Positions 53,282 through 63,120 are shown, numbered from the stretch's first letter. The stretch: DNA of 64,000 nucleotides from an uncultured Porticoccus sp. (GCF_913061305.1 NZ_CAJXST010000003.1:186001-250000), one strand, 5' to 3'. Numbers and translations: made by a program. The notes: a model not told the origin generated them from the sequence alone.

Positions 53282-54484
53282 GTGAAAACATTCGCCGTAC
53301 ACCGCATCCTCATCCTTGGGATACTCGCGATCCCGGGGCTGTCGTCGGCAAACACCGAGTTTTCCAGCTGTCTCACATCACTTCAGGCACAGGCCCGCAG
53401 CGCGGGCATCAACGAGAGCATTCTGAAGGATGTCATCCCCGGTCTGCAGCAGCAGGAGCGGGTCATCAGTCTTGACCGGAAGCAACCCGAGTTTCTGCAG
53501 ACCTTTTCCGAATACCTTGATCTGCGGGTCACCCCGGAGCGTGTCGAACGCGGGCAGGCGCTACTGGAGCAGCACCGGCCGTTTCTCCTGGATCTGCAGG
53601 AGCAGTATGGCGTACCTCCGCAGTACCTCGTGTCCTTCTGGGGTCTGGAAACCAATTACGGCAGCTACCTCGGTCGCATGCCAACACTCGATTCACTGGC
53701 GACTCTGGCCTGTGATCAGCGGCGCAGTGATTTTTTCTCAGGTGAATTCATCGCAGCCCTGCAGCTGATGCAGCGCGAATCCCTCGAACCTGCGGATATG
53801 CAGGGGTCCTGGGCAGGCGCCGTAGGACATACCCAGTTCATGCCCTCTTCATACCTGCGCTATGCCGTGGACGGTGACGGCGATGGCCAGATCGACCTGT
53901 GGCGCAGTGAGCGCGACGCCCTGGCATCCGGCGCCAACTACCTGAAATCCCTGGGCTGGCAGTCTGGCCTTCGCTGGGGCCGCGAGGTGCAGTTGCCGAG
54001 CGACTTCCCGTTCCAGCATGCCGGACAGCGCGATCAGCGCCGTCCGTTACAGGCGTGGGCCGACTACGGAGTAAAGCGAAGTGATGGTGGAACACTGCCC
54101 ACCGCCAGCGTGGATGCTGCGTTACTGGTACCGGCAGGACACCGCGGTCCCGCGTTGCTCGTCTACGACAATTTCGAGATCATCATGCGCTGGAATCGCT
54201 CCGAGCTCTACGCCATTGCCGTTGGGCACCTGGCGGATCGCATCGCCGGTGCCGGGGCACTGCGCGATAGCGGTAGCGCCCAGGGCCCCCTGCGCAAGAC
54301 CGATATCGAGCTCGCCCAGAAGACACTGAACACACTCGGTTACGATGCCGGTCCGGTGGACGGTGTGCTGGGCTCCGCGACCCGCAGTGCACTGCGTGAA
54401 TTCCAACTTGCCAACAATATGGTTGCAGATGGCTATCCCAACCCATCGACGCTGGAGGCTATCGCCAGTCATGACAGTCGTTGA
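53282..54484 (+). CDS. Lytic murein transglycosylase, MltB family
   Basis: 400 residues. A signal peptide ends at GLSSANT. The SLT_2 domain spans about 28-320 with catalytic Glu123 in SFWGLETNYGSYLG and the motif GAVGHTQFMPSSYLRYAVDG. A C-terminal PG_binding_1 domain (about 340-395, LNTLGYDAGPVDGVLGSATR) targets peptidoglycan. It starts with GTG. No lipobox is seen, so it is probably a soluble periplasmic member. Confidence 0.92.
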   Translation: MKTFAVHRILILGILAIPGLSSANTEFSSCLTSLQAQARSAGINESILKDVIPGLQQQERVISLDRKQPEFLQTFSEYLDLRVTPERVERGQALLEQHRPFLLDLQEQYGVPPQYLVSFWGLETNYGSYLGRMPTLDSLATLACDQRRSDFFSGEFIAALQLMQRESLEPADMQGSWAGAVGHTQFMPSSYLRYAVDGDGDGQIDLWRSERDALASGANYLKSLGWQSGLRWGREVQLPSDFPFQHAGQRDQRRPLQAWADYGVKRSDGGTLPTASVDAALLVPAGHRGPALLVYDNFEIIMRWNRSELYAIAVGHLADRIAGAGALRDSGSAQGPLRKTDIELAQKTLNTLGYDAGPVDGVLGSATRSALREFQLANNMVADGYPNPSTLEAIASHDSR

Positions 54485-54718
54485 TCTTTTTCAGCACGTC
54501 CCGGAGTGTTTAACCGGGGCCTGGCTGATCCCGACCTGCTCAACGCCATACCCAGAAACCCGCGCACAGTACCTGAAACATTAAACTCCACAGGCCTCTT
54601 CTTTTGGTGGTCTCTGTAACGAACGCCCGTTCACTGCATCCAAAGCAAGAGCAGCGATCTTGCGCAGAGCGGGAAGCCAATTGTTTATGCTTGCGGATCA
54701 TTACGAGGGGGCCGGCGC

Positions 54719-54955
54719 GTGTTGAAATGTCGAGATATCGTTAACACGGCCGATCAACTGCTCGACGGCGACATGGACCGCCGTCAACTGCTGGCCACAA
54801 AAATGCATCTGTTGTTGTGCCGCCACTGCCGCCGCTATGTACGCCAGTTGCGCGCCCTGTTGTGCGCCATTCCTTTTATGCACAAAAAAGCCAGCGACAC
54901 CGAAGTATCCAAAGTGATGGAGCATATCCACAGCCATCGGGGCAACCACCCCTAG
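54719..54955 (+). CDS. Small zinc-finger anti-sigma-like protein (orphan)
   Basis: 78 residues: MLKCRDIVNTADQLLDGDMD and then H-x3-C-x2-C in KMHLLLCRHCRRYV, the zinc-binding helix of zf-HC2/ChrR-type anti-sigma factors. Such proteins are usually next to an ECF sigma gene; none is adjacent here. GAGGGGG precedes a GTG start (or TTG at 54722). Function inferred from the motif only. Confidence 0.72.
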   Translation: MLKCRDIVNTADQLLDGDMDRRQLLATKMHLLLCRHCRRYVRQLRALLCAIPFMHKKASDTEVSKVMEHIHSHRGNHP

Positions 54956-55271
54956 CGGGGGGAGGTATCCAGCTCTGTAGGACGCTGTAACCCCGGCCCC
55001 TGCCGCCACCAGTGGTCTCAGCTAGGGGCATTGTTGCTGATTTTTGCCATTGGCCTGTGCCTTCTCCACAAAAATCTGGTGGCCATTGTAGGTCATGTGT
55101 TGAGAGAAACCGTCTTGAACTTGAAATTACGGAGATCACCGCGCTGGATAATTTCTCGAATTACTATTAATAGATAAATATAGTTAGCTGATTTTATTAA
55201 CAATTATATTGAAAAAATACCCTAATGACTGATAAGGTGTTTCTGCCTCAACATGGCTCAATGGAGCACCC
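54956..55271. other. Intergenic region with an AT-rich right end
   Basis: 316 bases. The left part is GC-rich with no recognised element. About 55140-55230 is strongly AT-rich against its surroundings and probably holds the antiporter promoter. No small gene was supported. Confidence 0.4.
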
Positions 55272-57104
55272 ATGCACGCCGCCACCCTTATGCTGATTAT
55301 TTTGAGCGCCGGACTTGCCAGCCAATGGCTTGCCTGGCGAATCCATCTGCCGGCAATCGTTGTGCTGATTACAGCCGGCCTTTTGCTGGGACCTGTGAGC
55401 GGCATCATCGAACTGGGTTTATCTCAAACCGAACTGACAGAGCTCATTGGTATGGGGGTCGCGATTATCCTGTTCGAAGGCGGTATGGATTTGAAGGTTG
55501 GCGAAATTCGGCGCGTTGGTCACGGCGTGGGCCGCCTGACCATTCTTGGCCCGCCGCTGGCTTGGGTTTTCGGTGCACTGGCCGCACATTTTGTTGCCGG
55601 ACTGAGCTGGCCGGTCGCTTGGGTACTGGGCGCTATTCTGGTGGTCACAGGTCCGACTGTGATTCTGCCTTTGCTGCGTCAGGCCCGTCTCAACGGGGAG
55701 TCGGCTTCACTGCTGAAATGGGAGGGAATCGTCAACGACCCGATGGGTGTATTGCTGGCGGTACTCACTTTTCAATACTTCACGCTGGCCGGGAGCGATT
55801 GGTCTCAGGTACTCACAGGGCTCGGAGCGGCAATCGCCGCAGCAGCGCTGTTTGGAGGTGTGGGAGGATGGCTCACAGGCTGGTTCTACCGTCGCGGAGG
55901 AGTCCCTCCTCACCTCAAGCCACCGCTACTGATGTTGCTGGTGCTGGCGGCTTACTGGGCCAGTAATCTGGTCCAGCATGAGGCAGGGTTACTTACTGTG
56001 ACGGTGATGGGCCTGGTCATCGGCAATATGAAACTGGTCGAGCGCGAGCCACTGCGTCACTTCAAGGAAAATCTCACCATCGTGCTGGTATCAGTGCTAT
56101 TCATCGTCATCCCTTCTCAGCTCAGAATCGATCAGTTGGAGCTGCTGAACTGGCGAGTGATGGCCTTCGTGCTGGCCATCCTCTTGCTGGTGCGGCCGCT
56201 GTCCATCTTTCTGGCAACGCTGGGTGCACCCATGCGCGGCAAGGACAAACTACTGCTGGCGTGGATTGCGCCGAGAGGTATCGTAGCCGCAGCCACTGCG
56301 GGCATCTTTGGTCCGGCACTGGTTGCTGCCGGCTATCAGGACGCCGAACTGCTTCTACCGATCGTTTTCCTGATCATTTTCGTGACCGTATTGGCGCACG
56401 GTCTTACTCTGGGGCCACTGGCGCGAAAATTGTTTCTGGCGGCAAAGGAAGAAAACGGTCTGCTGATCGTAGGAGCCTCTCCCTGGACTCAGGCCCTGGC
56501 AAAGGCCCTCAAGGATCTTGAGGTAGACGTGGTTGTCACCGATGGATCTTATCAACGCCTAAAACCAATCCGCATGGATGGCATCAAGGTCTACTATGGA
56601 GAAATTCTCTCCGAACATGCCGAGCATGAGTTAGATGACGAGCATCTGAGTTTTCTGCTGTGCGCTACCGACAATCATTACTACAACGCGCTGGTCTGCA
56701 AGGCACAGGGCGCCCAGTTCGGACACCACCGCACTTTTCAGCTGCGCCCTCACGAGGAGTCAGGCCAGGAGCAGAAGCGCCTGACCTTGCAGCAGCGCGG
56801 CTATTTCGCCTTTGAGCCTCCAACGGATTTTTATACCCTCCAACAACGTCTGAACGATGGCTGGACAATACAGTCAACGCGCCTGAGCGAGGATTTCAAT
56901 CTCGACCAGTTGAAAAGCCGGCTGGGTGAATCCGGCCTTGACTGGTTATTGCTCGGCAGTCTGTCTCCACAGGGTAAATTACGAATTTGTTCGAGCGAAC
57001 AGCCCTTCAAGTTCTCCACTGGTTGGACTTTACTCTATTTTTGCCCAGGGGATGCCACCATGACCCAAACGGATAGAACGAAGCCAACCGACACAACTTC
57101 CTGA
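55272..57104 (+). CDS. CPA-type cation/proton antiporter with regulatory C-terminal domain
   Basis: 610 residues. Residues 1-390 form about twelve helices with LFEGGMDLKVGEIRRV, GAILVVTGPTVILPLL, KWEGIVNDPMGVLLAV (ion-binding ND) and WIAPRGIVAAATAGIF. A cytosolic region from about 395 has a Rossmann-like start (NGLLIVGASPWTQALAKALK) resembling TrkA-N/RCK domains, followed by a further small domain. It likely exports Na+ or K+ under nucleotide or redox control. It is unrelated in detail to the antiporter at 48.4 kb, which lacks this tail. Confidence 0.9.
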   Translation: MHAATLMLIILSAGLASQWLAWRIHLPAIVVLITAGLLLGPVSGIIELGLSQTELTELIGMGVAIILFEGGMDLKVGEIRRVGHGVGRLTILGPPLAWVFGALAAHFVAGLSWPVAWVLGAILVVTGPTVILPLLRQARLNGESASLLKWEGIVNDPMGVLLAVLTFQYFTLAGSDWSQVLTGLGAAIAAAALFGGVGGWLTGWFYRRGGVPPHLKPPLLMLLVLAAYWASNLVQHEAGLLTVTVMGLVIGNMKLVEREPLRHFKENLTIVLVSVLFIVIPSQLRIDQLELLNWRVMAFVLAILLLVRPLSIFLATLGAPMRGKDKLLLAWIAPRGIVAAATAGIFGPALVAAGYQDAELLLPIVFLIIFVTVLAHGLTLGPLARKLFLAAKEENGLLIVGASPWTQALAKALKDLEVDVVVTDGSYQRLKPIRMDGIKVYYGEILSEHAEHELDDEHLSFLLCATDNHYYNALVCKAQGAQFGHHRTFQLRPHEESGQEQKRLTLQQRGYFAFEPPTDFYTLQQRLNDGWTIQSTRLSEDFNLDQLKSRLGESGLDWLLLGSLSPQGKLRICSSEQPFKFSTGWTLLYFCPGDATMTQTDRTKPTDTTS

Positions 57105-57165
57105 GCGTAAATGAAGCCGGCACGACTCAAACCGTGGCCGATGTGGCAACCGAGCAAGCGGCTGG

Positions 57166-59163
57166 TTAGTCCGGCTTCGAAGGGGCAACACCTGGATTTT
57201 CAAAATCGCTTGTACGGGATGTCGCACAGGAAGCTTTCTTTCTCGACCCCGTTGCCAGCATAAAAACCAGTAGAACTGAAAGTTGCGCCAGTATCCCCTG
57301 CCAGCTGGACTTGACGCCAATCCAGTCGATTTCGAAACTGACAGGTAATGGGGTGATACCAATGAGGGCTGCTTCCTGCAGTGCCGATACAGCCTTGCCC
57401 ATCAAAATGAATGCCAGGGCCAGCAACAGGTAGGTGGTAATGGAAAAGAATTTGGCAATAGGCAACTTCACCGAATAACGGGCCAATACCCAGGCCAGAA
57501 GCACCAGTAAACCGACACCGAGAGCAAAACCGCCGATAACCGATGGGTATTGAGTGGATACCGCCTGCGTGAGCAGCGCCTGATAAAACAATACCGTTTC
57601 AAACACTTCGCGATACACCACGATAAATGCGAGTAACGCCAGCCCCCACAGTGTCCCCGACGTCAGGTGGGTATTGATATGCTGCTGGATATAGGCCTGC
57701 CACTGCGCGGCATGGGTTTTACTGTGCATCCAGATGCCGACATAGAGCAACACCAATACCGCCAACAGCGCCGCGACACCCTCCATAACTTCCCGGCTGG
57801 CACCACTGATACTGATCAGTGACTGTGCCGCCGCCCAGGTGGCAACACCGGCCAGCAATGCCGCAACCCAGCCCAAATGCACATAGCGAAGCCCGTCCTT
57901 GCGCCCGGTTCGCACTAACACGGTGACCATGGCAATAACCACCAGTAACGCTTCAAGCCCCTCGCGCAACAGGATGACCAGGCTTGCACCAAACAGTGTG
58001 GCATTGGACAGTGTGGACTCGGATAACAACCGATCCGCGTCATCCAACTGTGCCAGTGTTTGGCTCATCGCCGCTTCCACCACGCCTGCAGGTTGTGGCT
58101 GTTTAAATAGTTGCCGCATTGCCATCATGTCGGCTTCCAGCATCTGGCGCAGTGCTTTATCCTGCGTGTCCAAACTGTTTTCGATCAACTCGAAACCGTC
58201 CAGATAGGCACTGACCGCCAGTGTCTGTGCGGCTTGGTAGTCGCCCCGCTGGTGCGCCGCCTGTGCAAGCAGCAGTTGGTTGCGGGTGATTTTAAGGGGA
58301 TCGGCTGATACCTCGAACAGCGGCTCCGGATTGGCTCGCAGGCTTTCCACAGCCTGCAGAGTAACCTCCGGATGATCGGCAGCCAGTTGTGCCGGATTAT
58401 GGTTGACCAATTGCTGCAAGGTGACATTGGATACCTCACCCGGTACAGGCGAGCCGGATTGAAATGCCAGACTGCCAACGTAGAAGGCCAGAGACCAGCG
58501 TTCCTGTTCTGACAACTGGTCAAAAGCCGGCATCGCGGTTTCATCTATACCGCGAGAGATAGCATCGTACAGGCCCAACAGTGATCGATTAAGGGCCCGC
58601 TCTTTGTCAGAAAAATCGGTTGGAGCTGGCGTCAGTTGCGCAGCCAGCACACCATCGCCGCCACCGGACACACCATGACAAGAGGCGCACTGATTCTCAA
58701 AAAGCTGTTTGACGCTCGCCCTGGGCAACAGGCGATCAGGTAGGGATGACTGCGGTATCAGAGCCAATAAAGAACCTCGCAAGTTACCGCTCATTTGCCG
58801 AATAGTCGCGGTATCTTGTTTCTTCTGGATGGCATACTGTAACGCACTTGCCTGGGCTGCCAAGTCGTCAGCCTTGGCTGGTTTTTTCTGAATAGCGGAA
58901 ATATTAGTCACAATAAGCTGGGAAAATTCGAGCATTTCCCGATATTCACCCTCGTTGGTCACCCGTCCATCTCTAACGGCTTCCACGTAATCCACAGCAA
59001 TGTATTCGGCCAGTTGTGCCAATTGACGTAGCTGAGCAAAGCTGTCATCCATCTCTGCCTGACTGGCTCTGGGATACAAACAGGATAAGGCCACCAGTAT
59101 TACTGCGATATTCAGAACCAGTAGTTTCGAATGTGTAAAACGGCGTACCCAGTGAGCCTGCAT
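57166..59163 (-). CDS. FTR1-family iron permease with fused cytochrome c domain
   Basis: 665 residues. An N-terminal hydrophobic signal is followed by a periplasmic region with a heme c site C159-A-S-C162-H163 (NQCASCHGVSGGGDG) and EfeO-like helical sequence. Seven helices follow with two iron-transport motifs, REGLE in ILLREGLEALLVVI and REVFE in VVYREVFETVLFY. It is a ferrous/ferric iron importer of the high-affinity FTR1/EfeU class. A Fur box 24 bases before the start predicts iron repression. Confidence 0.92.
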   Translation of the reverse strand: MQAHWVRRFTHSKLLVLNIAVILVALSCLYPRASQAEMDDSFAQLRQLAQLAEYIAVDYVEAVRDGRVTNEGEYREMLEFSQLIVTNISAIQKKPAKADDLAAQASALQYAIQKKQDTATIRQMSGNLRGSLLALIPQSSLPDRLLPRASVKQLFENQCASCHGVSGGGDGVLAAQLTPAPTDFSDKERALNRSLLGLYDAISRGIDETAMPAFDQLSEQERWSLAFYVGSLAFQSGSPVPGEVSNVTLQQLVNHNPAQLAADHPEVTLQAVESLRANPEPLFEVSADPLKITRNQLLLAQAAHQRGDYQAAQTLAVSAYLDGFELIENSLDTQDKALRQMLEADMMAMRQLFKQPQPAGVVEAAMSQTLAQLDDADRLLSESTLSNATLFGASLVILLREGLEALLVVIAMVTVLVRTGRKDGLRYVHLGWVAALLAGVATWAAAQSLISISGASREVMEGVAALLAVLVLLYVGIWMHSKTHAAQWQAYIQQHINTHLTSGTLWGLALLAFIVVYREVFETVLFYQALLTQAVSTQYPSVIGGFALGVGLLVLLAWVLARYSVKLPIAKFFSITTYLLLALAFILMGKAVSALQEAALIGITPLPVSFEIDWIGVKSSWQGILAQLSVLLVFMLATGSRKKASCATSRTSDFENPGVAPSKPD

Positions 59164-59186
59164 TTACGAGATCTCTGATTATTTTT

Positions 59187-59205
59187 GATAATGATAATTA
59201 ATCTT
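59187..59205. promoter_or_regulatory. Fur box
   Basis: GATAATGATAATTAATCTT matches 15 of 19 positions of the consensus GATAATGATAATCATTATC. It sits just upstream of the FTR1-family gene. Confidence 0.8.
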
Positions 59206-59505
59206 AATTGTAAACCCTGTGCTATCTATGAAGTCAAGCGTGCGAATGGTTTCTCGGCATTTTGTTGTGACACGATACCAGAGCGAAGCCCGAGGACTAC
59301 CGTGAACGGTCTAGGTCTATGACAGGGAGAATTGAAGAGTTTCCGACCTTACCTGGCTAACCTCCCCCTGTTTTTTTCCTATCGCACTACCCTTCAGTTT
59401 TCCGGGAAGCCGGGTGAATGAGTTCGGTGAGAAAATAGAAACATGCACCAGCCAGGTGAAAGCATGTCTAAAAACACCGTTATTGCTACTACCCTGTCAT
59501 CTTGA
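59206..59505. other. Intergenic region
   Basis: 300 bases between the FTR1 promoter and the 3' end of the deacetylase-like gene. Nothing recognisable; no clear terminator. Confidence 0.4.
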
Positions 59506-60210
59506 TCAGAGCGCGTCGCCATAGCCAATAAAGCGCCAGCGCTCCTGCAACAACTCGCGCAACGAGCCACCGAGACGAAGATTCAGATCCTGCGGATGAA
59601 CACCGATGCGCAGGGTTCGCCGGGAGATGCGGGCCATCCCGATTTGGCTACTGTTCCATAGCCGGAGGCTCCCCGCACGAAACGCCGAATCGGCTTCGAA
59701 GCCCACCAGTGGCAGTGGATGCAAATAATCGGTGCGCAGCTCCAATACACCGCGCAGCACCTCAATTCGCTCGAAATTCAGCGATGTCAGCGAGTGCCGC
59801 GCAACTGCACCCAGCGCCCAGGCCGGGGGTACATAGAGCGACGGCGCAGGCAGATCGTGTTCGGCGAACCAGCCGTGTGAGCGGCGCATCAGCGCCAGGA
59901 TACCTTTGCCGTCGAGCGCCAGGTGTTCAGCCGCGTTGCGCGACAGTAGGATCGAGTGCAGTCGATGGTAGAGGCCGCGCGGTGTCCCTACACGGTGCAG
60001 CCAGCCGTGCGCGGCGAGTTCGTGGCCTAGGCCCGCCAGCTCCCGTAGCCGGTCGAGTTGATCGTCACGCCAGTTGCATCCGGGCACTACCAGCAGGGTC
60101 ATGGGCGGAATGGTGTAACTGCTGCAGAGTGCCAGGAAATCTTCCACCAGCGAAAGCGTCTCGGGCATGACGTCGTGCATCGACAGCACCGCTCGTGGTT
60201 GGCTATTCAT
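59506..60210 (-). CDS. Polysaccharide deacetylase-fold protein
   Basis: 234 residues. RAVLSMHDVMPETLSLVEDF and TLLVVPGCN with HELAAHGWLH resemble the metal-binding strands of NodB/DUF2334-like deacetylases (SxHD and HxxxxHG-type motifs). It probably removes acetyl groups from a sugar made by the upstream glycosyltransferase, whose gene it overlaps by eight bases. It is the last gene of the operon. The ATG at 60210 is used. Confidence 0.8.
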   Translation of the reverse strand: MNSQPRAVLSMHDVMPETLSLVEDFLALCSSYTIPPMTLLVVPGCNWRDDQLDRLRELAGLGHELAAHGWLHRVGTPRGLYHRLHSILLSRNAAEHLALDGKGILALMRRSHGWFAEHDLPAPSLYVPPAWALGAVARHSLTSLNFERIEVLRGVLELRTDYLHPLPLVGFEADSAFRAGSLRLWNSSQIGMARISRRTLRIGVHPQDLNLRLGGSLRELLQERWRFIGYGDAL

Positions 60211-61360
60211 GCCGGTTTTTGCGCGCGTACCGTTCCACAAAATCCAGCCACTGATTGATGGTATGGCTGTTCAGGGTTTCGGCGGCCCTGCGTGCAGCGG
60301 CAGCTTTGTCCTGCCAGGTGCTCACCGGAAGTTCACTCAGCTGGTGCAACACTTGCGCCAGTGACTCGCCCTCACCCAGGGTGAACAGCGAGTCCTTGAG
60401 CAGTGGCCAGTCGTGAATGCCGGCGTTGGCGGCCACCAGCGCAGGACGGCCGCGCGCCATCGCTTCCAGGGCGACAGTGCCAAAGGTCTCCATGTGCGAG
60501 GGCAATATCAGCAGTCCGGCGGCGTCCATTTCGACACGCAGGGCGTCGCGTTCCAGCCAGCCGGTCAACCGCAGATTGGGCAGCGATTGTGCCTCGCGCT
60601 CGAGTTCACTACGCAGCGGACCGTCGCCAGCTATGACAAAGCGGATGTCCGGCAGTGCTTTCACAGCATCGAGGACAACAGGCAGGTTTTTCTCCGGCGC
60701 CAGACGCCCGGCGAACAATACCTGCCGCAGCGTCTGTTCGGGAGGCACGATCGGGGTGTCGAGAAACGCTCGCGATAACGGGGTACCCATCATATCCACG
60801 CGCCGAGCGCCAAGGCGTTCCACGGTGGCGTTGAGACCAGGGTTGTTGACCAGCACCGAGTCACTGTTGCGGCAGAGAATACGATTGACCTGCTCCAGGT
60901 ACCAGTGAGCCAGGCGATAAAACCAGGTGTCACCGTAAAGTTTCACCAGCCCTTCGAAATGCGTGTGGAACGCAGTCAGAAATCCAGCACCGCTGCGTCT
61001 GGCAAGCCAAAGCCCCAGCAACCCGAATGGCCCCGGCGTTACCGAGATTACCAGGTCAGGCCGCAGCGCACGAAACTCACGGCGGATACGCAGCACATTG
61101 GGGGTGATGAGTTTCTGGGTAGAGTCGCCGGGCAGAGGCAGGGCGAAGCGCAGTAAACGTTTTTTCACCACTGGCTGGAACAGTATCAGTTCGCCGAGTT
61201 GCGGCCCGAGCTGGGCGGCCAGGTCTTCGTAATAGGCCCCGGCACCATTGCGTGCGGGTAATGCGTCGGAAAAAATTGCCACCCGCAGCCGGCTGGCATC
61301 GCGTTGTCGCTGGCCCGATTTGGAATCCAATGCAGCCCCAATCTTGATATCGTTACTCAT
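60203..61360 (-). CDS. Glycosyltransferase family 4 protein
   Basis: 385 residues with the GT-B architecture: N-terminal acceptor half from RVAIFSDALPARNGAGAYYE and C-terminal donor half with LFAGRLAPEKNLPVVLDAVK, FVIAGDGPLRSELE and LILPSHMETFGTVALEAMAR, where the glutamates of the EX7E motif are present. A cytosolic or membrane-associated sugar transferase; donor and acceptor unknown. It overlaps the genes on both sides. Confidence 0.9.
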   Translation of the reverse strand: MSNDIKIGAALDSKSGQRQRDASRLRVAIFSDALPARNGAGAYYEDLAAQLGPQLGELILFQPVVKKRLLRFALPLPGDSTQKLITPNVLRIRREFRALRPDLVISVTPGPFGLLGLWLARRSGAGFLTAFHTHFEGLVKLYGDTWFYRLAHWYLEQVNRILCRNSDSVLVNNPGLNATVERLGARRVDMMGTPLSRAFLDTPIVPPEQTLRQVLFAGRLAPEKNLPVVLDAVKALPDIRFVIAGDGPLRSELEREAQSLPNLRLTGWLERDALRVEMDAAGLLILPSHMETFGTVALEAMARGRPALVAANAGIHDWPLLKDSLFTLGEGESLAQVLHQLSELPVSTWQDKAAAARRAAETLNSHTINQWLDFVERYARKNRHE

Positions 61361-62523
61361 GTGGAGTCCGCCGGTGGTTCGAGTATCTCCCGGTAAATGC
61401 TTACCAAGTGGGGTTGCGGCGCCACGGATTCTGACAGCGGCGAGTGAACGTGCCCGCTGCCGCCACCATAGTCACGGGCTTCTCTGGCGGCGTTCTCCAG
61501 TACCCGTTGCAACGCATCGGTGAGCGGGATCTCCAGCTGGCGCAGTGTCGCGGCGATGGCGGTCTGCGTTTCATTCTGTAATTGACTGTGATCGATCACC
61601 GCGAAACGGCTGGCCGGCAGGCAGCGGCGCTGCTCACGCAATTGCTGGTAGACATGTTCCAGGCTCGTTCGGAATTCATGCGTGACGAGATCTGCGGCCG
61701 CCGTCGTGCCAAAAAATACCAGACCGTCGCGAACGGAGCTGAGCTGGGAGCGCAGCGCACCACCCGGCTCACGCAGACAGATCAGAAAGCGTGAGTCATC
61801 AAAATTTTCAGCGAGATCGGGCAGCCAGGAACCGAAGGCGGCGTTCTTCGACAACAGTCGGCGTCCTCTACCATTGACGTAGAGATGCTTCTGTAGGCAG
61901 GACCGGTAAAAATTCAGCAGCACGGTGCGTTCGCAATCCGGCAGTTCTCGCAATCGGCCCAGCAGCCACAACGACTCACTGGCGGGAAAGGCCAGCACCA
62001 GGATAAAACAGCCACCCGCGGGCAACAGCGTGAGGTAATCCTCTTCGGCAGCCTGCAGGCCAACCTCGTGAATGTGAGCGAACCCACCGGTCACTCGACG
62101 GGTAAGCGCATCACCGAGTCGCTGCAACGGTCTGCCGAGCAACCGATCCAGGGCAGCGAACAGACCAAACAGTTTCCGCTCTGAAACCGATGGGGCTAAC
62201 AGTGCTTCCCAGGTATGAAAGGTAGTGAAACTGGCCGTATCGCGAGCCAGTGTGCGGTGCAGGAAAGTCGTTCCACTGCGGGGTACGCCACTGATGAACA
62301 GTGGCTGGCGGATTTCAACACGGCGCCAGCCGGAAAAAAACAGCTCGTCGAGCAGAAAACCCAGCCAGTGTATGGCCTGCAACAACAGGAACAGCGGAAA
62401 CAGTATCAGCAGGACGGCCAGCCGCCGGGGACCCAGTGGCGCAGCGCGACGACCTTCTGTCCCGAAGGCTTCAATAAACCAGCGCGCGTGCAGTCGCACA
62501 CTGAGCAGGAAAGCATCTCTCAT
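61357..62523 (-). CDS. Sulfotransferase-family protein
   Basis: 388 residues. The 5'-phosphosulfate loop PLFISGVPRSGTTFLHRTL (about 91-109) is clear; the 3'-phosphate-binding region is in DSRFLICLREPGGALRSQLS. A hydrophobic helix (LAVLLILFPLFLLLQAIHWL) precedes the catalytic domain, so it is probably membrane-bound. It would transfer sulfate from PAPS to a sugar or lipid. The ATG at 62523 overlaps the gtrA stop (ATGA) and matches the start of homology. Confidence 0.85.
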   Translation of the reverse strand: MRDAFLLSVRLHARWFIEAFGTEGRRAAPLGPRRLAVLLILFPLFLLLQAIHWLGFLLDELFFSGWRRVEIRQPLFISGVPRSGTTFLHRTLARDTASFTTFHTWEALLAPSVSERKLFGLFAALDRLLGRPLQRLGDALTRRVTGGFAHIHEVGLQAAEEDYLTLLPAGGCFILVLAFPASESLWLLGRLRELPDCERTVLLNFYRSCLQKHLYVNGRGRRLLSKNAAFGSWLPDLAENFDDSRFLICLREPGGALRSQLSSVRDGLVFFGTTAAADLVTHEFRTSLEHVYQQLREQRRCLPASRFAVIDHSQLQNETQTAIAATLRQLEIPLTDALQRVLENAAREARDYGGGSGHVHSPLSESVAPQPHLVSIYREILEPPADST

Positions 62524-62993
62524 GAAGCCGCACCGGGGTTTTCCGCCCGGTCGCTGAACACCAGCCTGCTGGACACAGAAAAGTTGAATGCCAGGCCGAC
62601 CATTCCACCGATCCAGATGGCAACCAGTGGCAACAGCAGCAGTGACTGCGGCTGGATCAGATGACTGTGACCCAGCGCAATTACGCCGCTGAACACGGCG
62701 TAGTTGAGAAGCCCTCCAGTGGTATGAACGCCGAAATGTCCGGCCATCTGGCGATGAAAGCTGCCGCGCTGGCCGCGCCCGAAAGTGAAGTAACGGTTGA
62801 GCAGATAACCCACCATGATCGCTGTGGTCAGCGAAATGATACGGGCGACATATAAATTCATACCGAACAGCCAGGGCAGCAGGTAAGTGCCGCCGGCATC
62901 GATTAAAGAAACCTTCACCCCAACGGTGGCGAAACGCAGAAACTGGGCGAGGCGGCTGTGCGAATGCAGGTAACGACTGAGGTACCACTTCAT
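62520..62993 (-). CDS. GtrA-family membrane protein
   Basis: 157 residues, four helices (FLRFATVGVKVSLIDAGGTY, VARIISLTTAIMVGYLLNRY, GGLLNYAVFSGVIALG, LVAIWIGGMVGLAFNFSVS) with the GtrA pattern FxxVG...NRYFTF...NFxxSRxxVF. GtrA-like proteins are thought to flip or handle lipid-linked sugars. First gene of the GtrA-sulfotransferase-GT4-deacetylase operon. Confidence 0.9.
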   Translation of the reverse strand: MKWYLSRYLHSHSRLAQFLRFATVGVKVSLIDAGGTYLLPWLFGMNLYVARIISLTTAIMVGYLLNRYFTFGRGQRGSFHRQMAGHFGVHTTGGLLNYAVFSGVIALGHSHLIQPQSLLLLPLVAIWIGGMVGLAFNFSVSSRLVFSDRAENPGAAS

Positions 62994-63120
62994 CGGGAAC
63001 TTTTGCCGGGATTAAGACAGGAGCAACGGACATTATCGGATGCCGGCAGGAGCTGTCAATCCGCGTCTTTCGGGCACAAAGACGACATCCTTTCCGCCTC
63101 GGCCTGTGATCTGACTAAAA

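Noticed and set aside
62524-63033. 170-codon extension of the sulfotransferase
   Set aside because: It is the shadow of gtrA in another frame; homology to sulfotransferases begins after 62523.
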